NCBI GenBank assembly: GCA_013368315.1 | Contig: JAACJM010000204.1 | Location: forward strand, 1 to 64,000 | DNA: 64,000 nt | Origin: Tetrapyrgos nigripes | Taxonomy: Eukaryota > Basidiomycota > Agaricomycetes > Agaricales > Campanellaceae | Reading direction: 5' to 3' | Shown here: one piece after another, positions 11,235 through 23,525 of the stretch | Numbering within the stretch: position 1 is the stretch's first letter | Layout: the number at the start of each line of letters is the position of its first letter | The notes under the pieces: generated by a model | Database searches by the model: none | What the model was told of the DNA's origin: nothing | What the model saw: only the letters and a program-made list of their open reading frames with translations | Program-made: the position numbers and the translations under genes

Positions 11235-14200
11235 CCAAAGAGGCAGCTTCCTTGTATGATGATGTCCATTGATCGATATTTCTTTTTGTAAGCGATGGTA
11301 AAGGATTCAGACCCGAGCCGAGTGCAGTATTGGACTTGGAAGCAGTGTCAGAAGAAGAAGGAGTGGTAACAGGCGGCATTAGCCATTGACAAATGCGCAG
11401 GTTTTGGATCAGAGAGTCATGGAATTGCAAACCCTGGTTCAGGCCAGTACTACAATTAACTTCATCGATATTGTCTTCCTCTGTGTTGAAACATCGTCTC
11501 ATAGATTGAAACGTTTGAGATGCTTTTTTGCTCTTTTCGGACTGCTTCCGAATTTGTTCTGCATCTCTTTCATCTTCGCACTCGTGTATGGCTTCCCAAT
11601 TTAATATAACACGCTGAGCAAATGGAGGGAAATCATACGAGTTATACTCATCGTCAAGGGAGGACAACAGTAGCGGTATATCAGGCCCAAAGGGTTTGAA
11701 ATGTGCGAGGGAAAATAATTTGTGTTCGTTTGAGCCAATCCGTGGGATGCCATTACCGATGATGAGAGGTACCCGTTCTTTCCAAGATTCCAATGGGAAA
11801 TTGTTCGAGATCAAGACTAAATTGTGCGTACTATGTAACGGATGGTCGCGGTGAAATCCGAAGCGGGTGCGCACATTCGCTCGATTAGTCTTCAGTTCTC
11901 GTTTTTTTTCGACGGTCATAGTACGAGCAAAGTCATAGAAGCTGATTTGTGAGAGTTTGTGATCTCGGTACCAATAATTCAGGACTTGGTTTGTGGTCTT
12001 GATTGTGCCATCTTGGTCTACTTCAAGTCGAATACGGGGAGCAAGGTAATCATCATTATCAGGATTGCTTTGTGACGGTTGGAAATCGTGCAGGAGCTCA
12101 GCATACTGGTTCAATACGAAGTCAAGTAATAACGCAGATTGCATAGGTGTTGTTAAGTGAGAGGGTAGGGTGTCATTCATTCCGCGTAGATATCTTGCTG
12201 CTTGCTGTGCGTGGATACGCTGTTGTGAAGTCAATTGAGAGAGACATTTTTGTAATATCCGCTTAGTGTTAGCAAGGGGAAATGCTTCAGGGTTCTTTGC
12301 GTGTAGTGTCTCCAATGAAGCCACAGCTTTAGACATAAGCGACATCATGTCACCAGTGGACAAGGGGTTTTTGGTGATATAGTCAGTTATGTAAAACATA
12401 ACGGCTTTTGCTGCTTTGCCAGATAGTATACATTTGAGATCGTGATTGTGGTGCGTAAAAACAAGAACCAGTGGATTGTGGAAATTGATATCTGGGTCCA
12501 AAATTGGGAGATATATGGAGTTCGTATCAGGTTCAAATTCGCATCTTGAATTGAGTTCATATGGATATCCAAACCTACAAGCAGATCCGGGTGGTCGACC
12601 CTTGAAACATACCCCCTGACAGCGATGACGTTGAACGTTCTCTCCTACTTTTTTGTGTTCGTAGTCAAAGGTATCATTCCATTCTTTGGCAACAGTAGGA
12701 TCGGAAATCTGCTCAATAGAAGGGGGAATGGGGGGTCTCTCACTTCGGGGCTCGACATTTTTATCCTCACGATATTCAATATTTGGTAAGTGATGCCAGA
12801 TGAGCTGATCGAAAAAGTCACAGAATCTGCGCTCAAAAGTTGGGTCAATCCGCATCTTTGCATGTGTCTCTGTAGGGTTTAGACCACCAACCAAGAAGAT
12901 TTCAAAGTGACCATGGAATTCACCTCGTTCAGTGTGTTCTAGAGTGCCATAGAAAGCCCTGATTTTGCCAAAAATTCCCCCCTCTTCTGTAGAGCAGCGT
13001 TTGTCAAAATCCCACCCCAATAGATATCTGAAAGCAGTTTGGAATGAAAATTGAAAGAAATCGGCACCAGCAACTGGATCACGAGCAATTCGACATGCAC
13101 GTTCATATCTGGATACAAGTTTTGGGTACATCTGATCGAGATTAACAGATCTGTCTCCAAAAATCACCTGAAAAATAGGGCTGTGGACGGCACAGGGATT
13201 GAAAGTAAAGAATAGCTGTGGAAGGCCAAAATAACCAAAATATGAACGTATTTCGTTCCTTGTGTGGACTTTGGCAGATTGTGAGCCAGGTATTCTAGCA
13301 GCTACAGTATTCACTTTTCTCAGTAATTGAAATCCAAGCTTTTCTTCAGGTGACATGGTTTGGAGATAACCTTCTTTTTCAATCCTTTTCGCCAACTTCT
13401 CCAAGCTTTGGGATGAAAGAGAGGCAAAAGTATTAGCAACAGAAAACAACGATTGACTAGTTGTCGTCATATGAACACGGAGGTGAGCTATTCGGCTTTG
13501 CATGATGTTGAAGACCACGAAAAGAAAGGTGTAGTGGTATCGAAAAGAGCGATCATGGTAATCCAAGTAGTAGTTAGCCTGCTTGTCAAAGGCAACATAT
13601 GGTTTGCGATCTCGATTCTCAAAACCACCTACGCCTAGAGGAAACAAGGTAGGGAACATGCCGCAAATCAGATCAGGATTGTTGTACTCCGATACGAAGC
13701 TGTAGCTATGATGGATGGCAAGATCAGGAATAGATCTGTCACGGTCTGTTCTAATGTTTGCCAAAGCTGAAGAAATCATTGAGCGAGCTGGGATTTTAGT
13801 ACATTCAGGATCATGTACACCATGACGTTCCAAAATGGCTTGGCGAGACTCTGAAAAGGGTTCAGTTTCAGATTCAGCTGTGGCAGGCTTCATGAACTGA
13901 GCGCTAGGATGTTCAGAGAATGACGAAGATTCTTGGTCAAAATTTGAAGCAGCATCAGATTTGAGGTCATAGATAACACGTTCTTGAAGTCCTGGTAAGA
14001 TGTCATTCTCTGGATACATGTTCAAAATTTCAGCGGATGGAGGAGGAAGGTTCATATACAAGCGGTTATGAAGGAAGAAGAAATTCAAAAGTTTCCAAAC
14101 CACTGATCTGCGAACGTACAATTGTTTGATTTGCCGCAATTCCGGCAAGGTCATTTTTTTGGGACCTACAAAAACCACGCTGATTGTTCCATTCAGATCA

Positions 14201-15645
14201 TTCGGTGTCCAAGGTAACACATTGGCAGTAGACACTGTGTTCAGCTCAAAAGCAGAAGCATTTCCATGAAGAACGCGAGGCTGATCCTCATCAACAGAGC
14301 CATACAGACGGATAACAAGGACGGTAGTATGATAAAGGGCACAAACCATCTCCTCAGCCCATGTGATGTCCAAAGCAAGAAGATCCGCTGGTAATTCCCC
14401 TCTGTAAAAACAGTTGACAAGGGATAGCGCCGGTAACTTGCTCTTCAAAAGGGATGAGTGACAATCTTTACATAGGTAAATTGTAAAACCCTTGTCAGTT
14501 TGAACGATACTTTTTTTTTCTAGCAAAGTTCCATTTAAGGATCGGTCAACATATTGAAAACGTTCTGGAGAAACATGAGCAAGAATGAAAGGATCACGAC
14601 ACTTTAACAATGTTAGCGAAGGTATCTGGCTGACAGGAACATCGGCACCAGAATAATCAGAATCGTCACAAGCGCAACATCCGCAAGTTCGAGGATAAAC
14701 GTAGACAGATTTTTGACGGTAGGTAGATAAGCAATGTAATATAGTGGATAGAGGAACGAATTCTGGCCAGCGCTGTCTTTCCTGCAAATAATCTAGTCTG
14801 TATAGATCAGGTTGATCAAAAGTTGGTACGCGCAGCGCTTGCATATCCGATGAGTCATCGTAAGTCGCATGATCAAAGAGTATATCGGTAATAGGGCCAA
14901 AGATACCAGTCAGGATTTTCAGAACCGCTGTATCTCGATCCTCGAAATCAAAGGAGTTGCGCTGAGTACCAGGAAAATAGAACAAAAAAACTTGAGCTAG
15001 ATTGTCATCAGATAAACTGAATAGGATTTTCAAACGTGCAGTAAAGAAACGGGAAAGGATGGTAGACAGAGAATTGGATTGACCTCGAAAATCCTGCGTC
15101 TGAATATGGTATTCGGTATCATCATATTTGACTCGCATATTCACAGGAATTGAAATGACAAGTCGAGACAGATCATCTTGAGACTCGAATGAATTTTTGA
15201 TGAAGTCAGTCGCTTGATGCGTAATAAGCCAACGCTGGGGCCCATCGTAGTCATAGATTCCAGAGCGAATGATAGTGTACAACATCTTTTCTCCAAACAT
15301 TCGACAAAAACCTTCTCCAAGTCGTCGATCCAGAAACATGCACTTTGCATGGTAGTCATGCACAGCAGGCGCCGGTAAGAGAGAGCTTTCAGTGACCGCT
15401 AAGTTTTCGACAACAAACTTCGCAATAGATAGAGCACGCAACCGTTTTCCTTGTTTATTCGGCACAGTGTAGTCAATGCGGGAGTGTATGTAATGAAGAT
15501 CTGGCAAAGATAGCTGTTGCAGTGATCGACAAAGGTTTTCAACAGTTAGCGCTAGGAAAACAGGACCCGCAGCAGCCGCTCGACGAAGAGAATCGGGAAG
15601 GGTCATGACAGTACGAGAGGAAAGAAGATTGGAGAAAAACGTCAT
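11235..15645 (-). CDS. Helitron Rep protein, helicase part missing (frame ends at 11227)
   Basis: A single uninterrupted frame of 1472 codons starts at 15645. It has a Cys-rich region (C-G-C-C-A-C near residue 321, C-K-D-C near 392; DUF6570-like), a Helitron_like_N region (about 700-910) and the rolling-circle Rep core. The Rep core shows the HUH-type H-G-H (about 911-913) and the two-tyrosine motif Y-I-T-D-Y-I-T-K (about 1085-1092). Rep would nick and join DNA during rolling-circle transposition. A typical Helitron protein continues into a Pif1-like SF1B helicase. This frame stops a few codons after running into NLR1 sequence, so the helicase is absent. The long open frame suggests the loss is recent or the Rep is still expressed. 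Confidence 0.88.
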
Positions 15646-15699
15646 GGAACACCATAGAACAAATTTGTCATACGGAAAGATCCTTCATTTTTTATCTAA

Positions 15700-15766
15700 A
15701 TAGATAAGACCAAAAACACCGGGCAAAAAAATTTCTTGCCCAGGGTTTTTGGTCCTATCTTATCTT
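15700..15766. repeat. Long imperfect hairpin upstream of the Helitron Rep start
   Basis: The arms gataagaccaaaaacaccgg (15703-15722, extending to 15726) and ttgcccagggtttttggtcc (15737-15756, extending to about 15764) are inverted repeats with few mismatches. The loop is about 10 bp. The hairpin lies about 60 bp upstream of the Rep start codon. Helitrons carry a hairpin near one terminus, and some variants have structured ends on both sides, so this may be a terminal structure. It could also be an unrelated foldback. Confidence 0.55.
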
Positions 15767-16099
15767 ACCAGAGGGCCGACTGCATCGGCAAAACCCTTGC
15801 TTGCTTTTGCGCGGGACTGTAGAAAGCAGACAAGGTGGAAATTCCAGGTGTCCAGGTGTCCAGCACGCAAAGCAACCAACTCAGGTTAAGTAGAAGCAGT
15901 AGTACATATCGACCTAGGCAAGGGAACTACAGAACATCTCAACTAATACAGGAGTACATAGGGAATCGTAGACCACGATCAATAAAAACTGTTCCGCGAC
16001 AAGTCATCAAAACCAAACTCTGCTGAGCGCACGACGTCGAAGCCAAGATGACAGAGGCTGCACCGACCTCAAGAGCCATCGTTCGGTGACGAGCCGGAG

Positions 16100-16436
16100 G
16101 TAAGACTAAAATGTATGCCGAAGTATATTTTGGTGGAGTTGCACCAGACTAGAGCGACTCAGCTACCGGGACTGGAGAAGGGAGTCGTGCAACGGATCCG
16201 AGAAGATAGTGCAGCGGACATAGTACCCGATGACAGCGGCATATGCATTCAGAGATTACCGAGCACAAGAGCAGACAATAACGACAGTGATAGTCGATAT
16301 AGCGAAGGTCCCTGGAGCACTGACACTGACTGCGTTATACGTTGCGCTGTCACGAAGCTCTGGATATGACTGCTTCGAGATTTTGATGAGAGTGCATTAC
16401 GGGGAGGGATGCACTGATGGACGAGGAAGACCTTAA
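16100..16436 (+). pseudogene. C-terminal fragment of a Helitron Pif1-like helicase
   Basis: On the + strand, opposite to the Rep ORF, two overlapping frames (16115-16369 and 16230-16436) carry helicase C-terminal motifs. The first has P-K-Y-I-L-V-E-L-H. The second has A-F-R-D-Y-R-A-Q-E-Q-T followed by Y-V-A-L-S-R-S-S-G, motifs usual for the end of Helitron/Pif1 helicases. A frameshift separates the two, and the ATPase motifs at the N-terminal side are missing. It is a remnant, either the missing half of the neighbouring Helitron after an inversion or part of another copy. Confidence 0.8.
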
Positions 16437-16440
16437 TCAT

Positions 16441-18122
16441 AAAACCAGGGTGTGGTGGGATAAGATATACGGGAACAGAAGATCATGGATATAAGCAGTT
16501 AGATAGTGTAGTAGATGTAAAGGGCAGAAGGACTTACCTATGGTAGAATAAATAGGTCGTTGCGCAAACGATTTGCTGCAGTTACGTAGTATAGGCACGC
16601 CCGTGTGCGTTTGAACCTTTTGCACAAGACAACCTAGCCATACACATGTGACTGTACCGAGAACAGTGCGCGCAATTAAAGAGAAGTCGCACACCAGCGT
16701 TGAACACAGCCAGGTAGAGCGTTAATTCTCCCAGTGAACGCAAAACGTTCTTTGCACAGCCGCATGGTGGTTTCGGAAAGTCGACTTTATGCTGATTGAC
16801 CAAAGCGGATGCGACTGGAAAAGGGAGTGGCCGTTAGAAGGAGGGAATGACGCTAAAAATACATTGCGCACCTGTACATTATTCGCAGTCTTGGGGGTAC
16901 ATCAAACCACGGAGGGGCAGGCCAAGCCAGCCAAAAAAAAAAAACCTTGACCTAGTCAAGGAACGGTAACGACCTAGTCGCACCAGAGCAGTTAAAGCGA
17001 ATGAAAGTCGGCGAAAGGAGCCACGTTGCGACGAAATAGGAAACGTTCGATTTTGAGATAAAGCCAGCATCAGATTTAAGGGCTGAGCGGCGCTGAGAGT
17101 GTTGGGGATAGAGGCGTACAGGGCACCGGTGTTAGCGTTGTCAAGGCGCGGTCGGAAGTAACGACGACGGGGAGGGAGGGCGCCACGTGGATAGTGACTG
17201 GTGATGCGAGATGTGTTACCGGAACTCGGTTCAGACCTCACGATAACGGTACAAGAAGTTAGAGGAAAGAAGGAAGGCGATAGAATGCTTTCCAGTCGTG
17301 CAGCGAATGCTGTCCAGTCGGTAGACGACGGCCGTAGGGACAGACCACGCTGCATACGAAAATGCACTGTCCGTCCCAACCAGTTCAAATAACATTCTTG
17401 AAAGAAAACCAAAAGACGTACCGTAAAATGAATGACATTCGACCTCACCAAATACTCTCATTTCAGACAGCGGCCATCCATGCCACGCACCACTACCAGT
17501 ACCTCGCATGAGCCTTGCCAGGAAATCGTTAAACTAGAAAAAATCTGCATTAATTGCATATCAACTAGAGAATGGGTGAGCAAACTTACCTGTTTACAAC
17601 TTATCACTCTCCCGATATAAAGATTGCGCACCAACAACTGCTGCATGAATCACTTCGGGGGCATCTTTTATTTCAGATCAAACTGTTTTAGTCCAGTTAC
17701 AGCGCCGGCGCATTTCGCAGCCAGGACCGGCCTCAGGGGACAGAAAAAATCTGTGCAATTCAAACAGAAGATGGAAACAAAGAGCGCGACCGAGAATGAA
17801 AAAGTGCATCATGGTTGCGGTGGAAGAGATAAGTTGACAGCGGGGAAACACCGGTACAAGAGGCTAGAGGAAAGAAGGAAGGCGATAGAAGGTTGTGGAA
17901 CGCAACCGAACTAATTTGTCATACGGAGATCTCCTGTGAGATTCGAACTCCCCTCGGCTGAGGCGGCAGCTCCACTCGGTTGGACAGTCCCTCCTCCTGT
18001 CCCTTCGGTCCGGAGTCGGGGACTCTGTTTTTCTCGTCTTCCTGTTTAACTCTGGGGGGATACAAATGCCCTTACTCTGACGCCTACGGCTCAGGACACA
18101 ACTACAACCAATTGTTATATTT
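16441..18122. other. No recognisable gene; two pairs of direct repeats
   Basis: Open frames here (for example 16879-17451 on the - strand) show no recognised domain. A 40-bp segment at 17248-17285 recurs at 17851-17888. A segment of about 38 bp at 17894-17932, containing aatttgtcatacgga, recurs at 15643-15682, where it overlaps the Helitron Rep start codon. These repeats suggest Helitron-related or rearranged DNA. A degenerate tRNA-like stretch lies at 17935-17995 on the - strand but does not fold properly. Confidence 0.5.
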
Positions 18123-21100
18123 AGTCGTTTTCCTTCACGACGACGACAGCGACCGTGAAAGACAGCAAGTCCGTACCAAGTCTATCTACGCTGGTATGTA
18201 CAATTGTTTCACCTTTCTCTTTCTCTTTTCTTCTTCGTTGTTTTGACGGTTTGTCCTTCCTTCAACCGACGCTGTAAACAGGACAACGTGTTTCGGAGAA
18301 GATATCCTCACCTGGTTTACTCTACGCGACTGGGTTAATTCGTCAGGGTGACATCATATGGACACGACTGCCGTTGGATACAGTGAGTTTAGACTGACGA
18401 GGTTATTCCTTTTTCCATGTTCTAATGCATTTTACAGTCATCACCCATCCTTCGACATTCACTACACCTCGTTCTCGCCCCCATCCTCATCCTTAACCTG
18501 CCCTGGGCCCACTCCTACCCAGACTTTAACGTTACATCACCCGCTCCCTTCCCATACTTTGACACCAAAAATCCCCATCCACCCCCCCCCCTCCTGCAAC
18601 GTCGTCCTCACTCCCGCCAAATACGGTATAGAGGGGGTGTCACCTATGAAAGTGTTGGCAGTGTAGGGTGTTGGAGGGGGCCTTCAAGTCATGGTGGTGG
18701 GCGATGGATTTAGGGAGGGGGAGACGTTGAGCGTGCCTCGGCCCTCAAGAGTGCCTTCTCTACCTGGGACTCGGAGTGGTAGTTGGGTGTTCCTGACGTG
18801 GTTCCCATGGGTATGAGGGGAAGCTTGAGCTCCAGGTCTATCGCTCATGCTACGCTTCCCTCTACATCAAAATCGGCCGCACGTCGACTCCCTCCATATC
18901 CGTATCCACAACGCGACCTCTTTTTTGTCCTACTTCTCCTCCCAGGCTCCTCAGCCCTCCCGTTCCCATTGCCACTCCCACGTCTATGCCTACTTCTACG
19001 CCTCAGCATACACTCTATACTAACGCCAACGCCATCATCCTCCCAACGAAACTCCATGGAAACCCTTACCCCGTCGTCCCTGTTCCTTCTGTCCCTGTAC
19101 CCATACCGGTTCCCGTTCCCATTCCAGGTGGTACTTCAGGATATACCCGCATGGTCACAACTCCACTGAGTGACTGTACGCCATACCCCTGGGCCTTTTC
19201 ATTCCCCTCTCCCACTTCCACGTCTACACCCACCTTCAACCTCGCAGATACAGGTGGAAGGGGAGTTAGACATACGGATACCGTTTTGTCGATGTGGTGT
19301 TTTCGCTTTCCAGTATCAATATCCCCGAATGCAAGTACCTGGACCCCTCCTCACCCCACATCGAAACCAGTTACACCACCCATCCTTACCCCGACGTTGA
19401 CATACAATCCCGACTCACACGCAAACCCAAACATCGTCGACGTCTCCTCGAGCATCAGCATGAGCATCGTCAAGGCAAACGGGGGGTTCACAGGAATGCG
19501 AATATGAATACGGATAGTCGGAAGGATGTCGATGTCGAAGAGGTGGTATGGGCATGGACGAGGAGAGAAGCAGAGAGGTGAGGGATCTAGAGGCGAAGGA
19601 GGTAGAAAGGGACAGGGAGATGAAGGGGAGGAGGGGGGTATGGGTACCTCCATCCCCACCAACCGGGTATGGATGTGGGTTGCCTATACATATAGGGGGT
19701 ATGGGTATGGGTATGATCGTTAATGACGGATGGACCCCTCATCTTGTGGATGCGAGGAGGATACCTACACCTATACCTTCGAAAAGTCAAGGTCAAAGTC
19801 AAAATCAGAGTCATGTGCAGGATCCTCGTCCCGTTCCTAGTCCCGGTCAAGGACAGCGACAAAGACTGTTCTAATGCTACTCCTATTGCTATTCCCATTG
19901 CTAATAGCTATACCCACTCCCAATGCAAATGCGAAACCGTCACCACCACCCGTCACCACTGTCACCACCACCCACCACCACCGTCACCATCACCGTCGTC
20001 GTCGTCATCATCATTAGTGATGGCTCCCGCTGCCACTGCCTATGCCACCTCTTCGTCTTTTTCTTGCAATGACCAACTCGGCGACCAAATTGACCAGATC
20101 AACGCAAACGCAAACGGTCCCGGCCTACCCTCCAACGCTAATCCTAATTGTAACGCCGCTAATCTCGATGCTGTACCTAACACCAGCACCAATGTCAGTG
20201 CCGACGCAGACCGGTGCCATCCCAAGTCTACATCTACATCTCTTCCTGACTCCGACCCCGTCTCTCTAATGCATACGGGTACGCATACCCTGCTAATACA
20301 AATACCACCATTCATCCAACGTCAACGTCTAATGCCAATGATGCCGACACCGACTACGCCTGATCCGGCTTTCTAATGCAAACGCAAACGCACGCCACGT
20401 CTAATCCCATTCATCTCTCCTCCTTCTCCGAGTGCGAAAGTGCATGTGGGAGCGTGACCATCGACATGGACGTGAATGACCCCCCTGTTTATGGTGATGT
20501 TGCGAAGGAAGTTGGAGAGAGAAGAAGCCGGGAAAGAAGGAGTGGGGAATGGGAAAGGTGGAGAGGGTATGGCTATGGCTATGGAGGTGGAAGACGTGCC
20601 CATGGACGTTGCTCAAGACTTGGGATTTGGATTTGGATTTGGATTTGGTGTTGCGAAGGAGAGGACGCTGGTCTCCGCGCCCGACCCTGACCCCTACCCC
20701 TGGGTTTTCGCGTTCTTCTACTTCTTCGACTTCTACGTCATCCGCTTCTACGTGGCCAAACCCATCGCCATCGATATCTGTGTTGACGTCCAGTACAACG
20801 TTGTTACCTCACACTCCTGCTGCACTGCTTGCGAAATGTGGCCATGGGTTCGGAGATGGAGTCGGAGTTGGTACGGACCTCGTTAAGGCGGTGAGTTCAA
20901 TTTGTAGTCTTTATCTCATCAAACTCCTACTAACCTTCCATGTATCTATCTAGGGGTGGTCACCGTACCGTGCACAGCCACAGTCATCAGAAATACGGCT
21001 GCAGACGGCTATGGGAGCACCGTGACTGTGTCTTACAAATTCCTCCTCTATTCGAGACAGTACGGATACTGTATTTACCGGCCGTGTCACGGCTTTACGG

Positions 21101-21615
21101 AATAAAAATTTCTATTTATTCGTACAGCAGGTTTTTGCAAGGTCTTCGATGCATAATAGCTAGGTAGTCTAAAGTGAACCAAACCATACTTCTTCCCGGT
21201 ACAGTGTCTCAATGGAGTGCCAGGCTTCGAGAAAGCTTCTCTACTCATCACCATAATATCTAGGACTACTCCCTGATGCAATGCTAGGGGCTCCTGTAGT
21301 CGTTGGCTATTGAAAGTTACAGTGTGTGATGAGATTTTTTATGTCAGCAGGAAGGTGTAGTAGTACAAAAATGCCATGAAGAAAAAAGTTCATGCAATCC
21401 AAAGACATAGGCAAGAGACAGGGAGAGAAACGGAGCAAAACGCGCTTGGAATGCATTGTAAAAAAAGGATATCTCTTGCCCACAGGGCAAAGTTGTCACT
21501 CACGGCCATATTGACATATAACAATTTACGTAGAAGGCTGACGGTCTTGCCGTCGCTGTTAAAATTTTCTCTAGACTCCATATGGTACGGCATCGTAACT
21601 GTCTCTACTGTCTGT
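18123..21615 (+). repeat. R2a: 3.5-kb unclassified repeat with remains of a spliced gene
   Basis: This block is present again at 51535-54975 (R2b) and in part at 42346-42703 (R2c). Its start looks like coding exons separated by introns with good signals: donor gtatgt (18194), acceptor cag near 18281, donor gtgagt (18381), acceptor acag near 18436. A later exon follows ctatctag at about 20953 and encodes a stretch with T-A-A-D-G-Y-G-S that differs between copies mainly at third codon positions. The middle is low-complexity (Pro, Ser, Asn, His and Gly-Tyr runs), with different frames open in the two copies. I do not recognise the gene. It probably is a decayed host gene or gene fragment spread with the NLR segments. 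Confidence 0.6.
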
Positions 21616-21711
21616 GCCCACTGTATATACAGCTACAGTGGCCTGATACGACTGCATGTCGTACACCCCTGTAAAATTGCAATGATTATAATAGAGCCAC
21701 TTACTTGAATC

Positions 21712-22459
21712 TGACCTGAAGAGGCTATCCGAAAGAACGGAGCTGTGGCTCCAGGCTAGTTATGTCGAATCACGAATGAAGAATGGAAAGCTTGAACCTT
21801 GATATCAAGTAACGGAGTTCTTGAAGACTATCGGCGACCTGTCACTAAGGAAATGAATACTGTGGCAACAGAGAAGTGAAGAACAATTGAAAGACAAACT
21901 CAGGGAAACTCGACCACAGAGAAAGAAGAGAACTGAATAACAGGAAGGCATACGCTCGGGCTCCAATCCCGCCGCCACAGACACACTATTGATTTGCGTC
22001 TGCAATCATGTAATCATATTTCACTATAATTCATTGGACATGTATATAGGTACAGTAGATGTAGATACATATGACAGAGAGAACTCTGCCCTCATTAGAC
22101 ACTAGAGACCTCATCTTTGGGTGGCAGATAGAGAGAATTTCTTTGTGATTTGATCAGGGGAATCCCGCCTGTGGACTCGCAGTTTGTGCACTGAGGAATC
22201 TCAGTTAGTGAATAGAGGAATCTCGACCTGCGGGCTCGCAGTAATATGGAGGAATCTCCATTTGATTGAGTAAAACTCTATACATCTCATTATCCACCTT
22301 TGAGATCATCTGAGAGAGGGTTGAACTTTACTCATCAATACTCTTATCATTCGAGGCCCCTTCGAACTTAAGGAGTCTTACTGAGTGTTTGTAATTGATA
22401 GTATAGTAGCTTTCTATTGAAAGTTACATTTCTATCTACTACACTCGAGAGCCCTATCA
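21712..22459 (-). repeat. R5b: LTR-like repeat
   Basis: Read on the - strand the block starts tgatagggctc and carries a TATA-like tatatacatgtcc and the short palindrome actttcaatagaaagc. A diverged copy in the opposite orientation is R5c (60199-61035), and its end is also seen at 6400-6437. Size, orientation independence and insertion within R1c suggest a solo LTR or other non-autonomous element. No coding capacity is seen. Confidence 0.55.
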
Positions 22460-23525
22460 GGCCACCCTTATTTCAATCCACAATCCACTCAACCATAATC
22501 AACCACCCTGAGGTTGATTGGAATGACTTTGAGCTTTATCCTTAGCTTCTCTGCCACCCTGCTGATGAGATTGAATGGTTTGGACGCTTGAGCCTTCTGT
22601 GAGTGTCCGTTTCTTCCTACGCGATTTGTGTCCCTAGTCCCAACAGCCACACATCTTCCATTATCCAATAGGGGATTGCTATTCCTGCCCGTCCGAGTAC
22701 CACCAGAAATGCATCCCTGTAGCACAAGATATAAGTGGTAAGCTGGAGGTCGTTATTGTTCCCGTTGATAATCATTGCCTCTTTCTTGGAGAGCATTTGG
22801 TAGTGGGGTCCCGACTGCTGGGGTGAGATATCAGGTTGCGTGGATATTGTTTTGCTGTTGCTTTCTCTTGTACTTCCTTTCTGCAGTCTTGGTTAAATCA
22901 TGTTTCATCTATACCTGTATGTTTGATCCCTTTGGCACGCCGAAAGGACAAAAATATCTGCTCAACGGATAGATGACATTATTGTACTGATATAAGATGT
23001 TTCTGTACAAAAATGTCCTTCTGTACGCCTTTCTGCCGAGCAGATATTTTTGTATTTTCGGTGTGTGGTCTTCTTGTTGTCACAAATTTACAGAATACAT
23101 GAAGTTTTGAAGTGAATTGTAAGGATTTTCCGACATTCACCCGAGATGAATCATTCTGCAACTTAGGGTTAAAGATGTTTATGACATTAGATTCATTTCT
23201 CAAATTCCTGTTTCAAGGAGGGCGAGGAAGCCCATTGTGACAAAATACAGACCAGGAGTGTTGGTTTTGAAAAACTTTGCCCCATTCTTTAAAGGTGTCT
23301 TGGGCCATGACAGTTCTTCCAACTTAGCATCCTTGGGAGCATCCTTTCTCTTGAGGACATCCAAGTGAGTTCCAATAACTTCAGTGCTTTAGTGATACTA
23401 GACATTATTCAGTTGAGGTTAAGTCCTTCGTTCAGGCTCCGAGTAAGTACACATATAACACACCTGTTTACGAAGATGTCTAATTTTTCTTCAGCCTGGT
23501 ATTAGATAAGATTGTGAGATAAGAC
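22460..23525 (+). repeat. R1b: repeat unit upstream of NLR2
   Basis: This is homologous to R1a and R1c. The short conserved frame (22775-22972), with a hydrophobic Cys/Leu-rich stretch, is present. A second coding-like stretch near 23217-23368 includes N-F-A-P-F-F-K-G-V-L-G-H and ends at an intron-like gtgagt. A 130-bp MITE sits at 22936-23065. Copia-2 inserted at the right end; the unit continues at 36535. Confidence 0.7.
22936..23065. mobile_element. 130-bp MITE, 3-bp target duplication TGG
   Basis: R1a and R1c lack this stretch. Its ends are imperfect inverted repeats of about 30 bp, starting CACGCCGAAA on the left and (complement) CACACCGAAA on the right, both followed by acaaaaatatctgctc. 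TGG flanks it at 22933-22935 and 23066-23068. CAC ends and a 3-bp duplication fit a CACTA-like non-autonomous element. Confidence 0.75.

Noticed and set aside
16879..17451. 190-codon frame on the - strand
   Set aside because: It has no domain, no similarity to neighbours, and lies in rearranged Helitron-derived DNA. It is not supported as a gene.
17935..17995. tRNA-like sequence on the - strand (gttcgaatct T-loop and a D-arm-like part)
   Set aside because: The T-arm pairs acceptably, but the acceptor stem does not pair and the anticodon arm has no proper 7-nt loop. At best it is a decayed tRNA or tRNA-derived repeat.
18783..20953. Many long overlapping frames in R2a and R2b (Pro-, Ser-, Gly-Tyr-rich)
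   Set aside because: Several frames are open at once on both strands because of simple-sequence composition. They differ between the two copies and lack clear starts, so they are not listed as genes.
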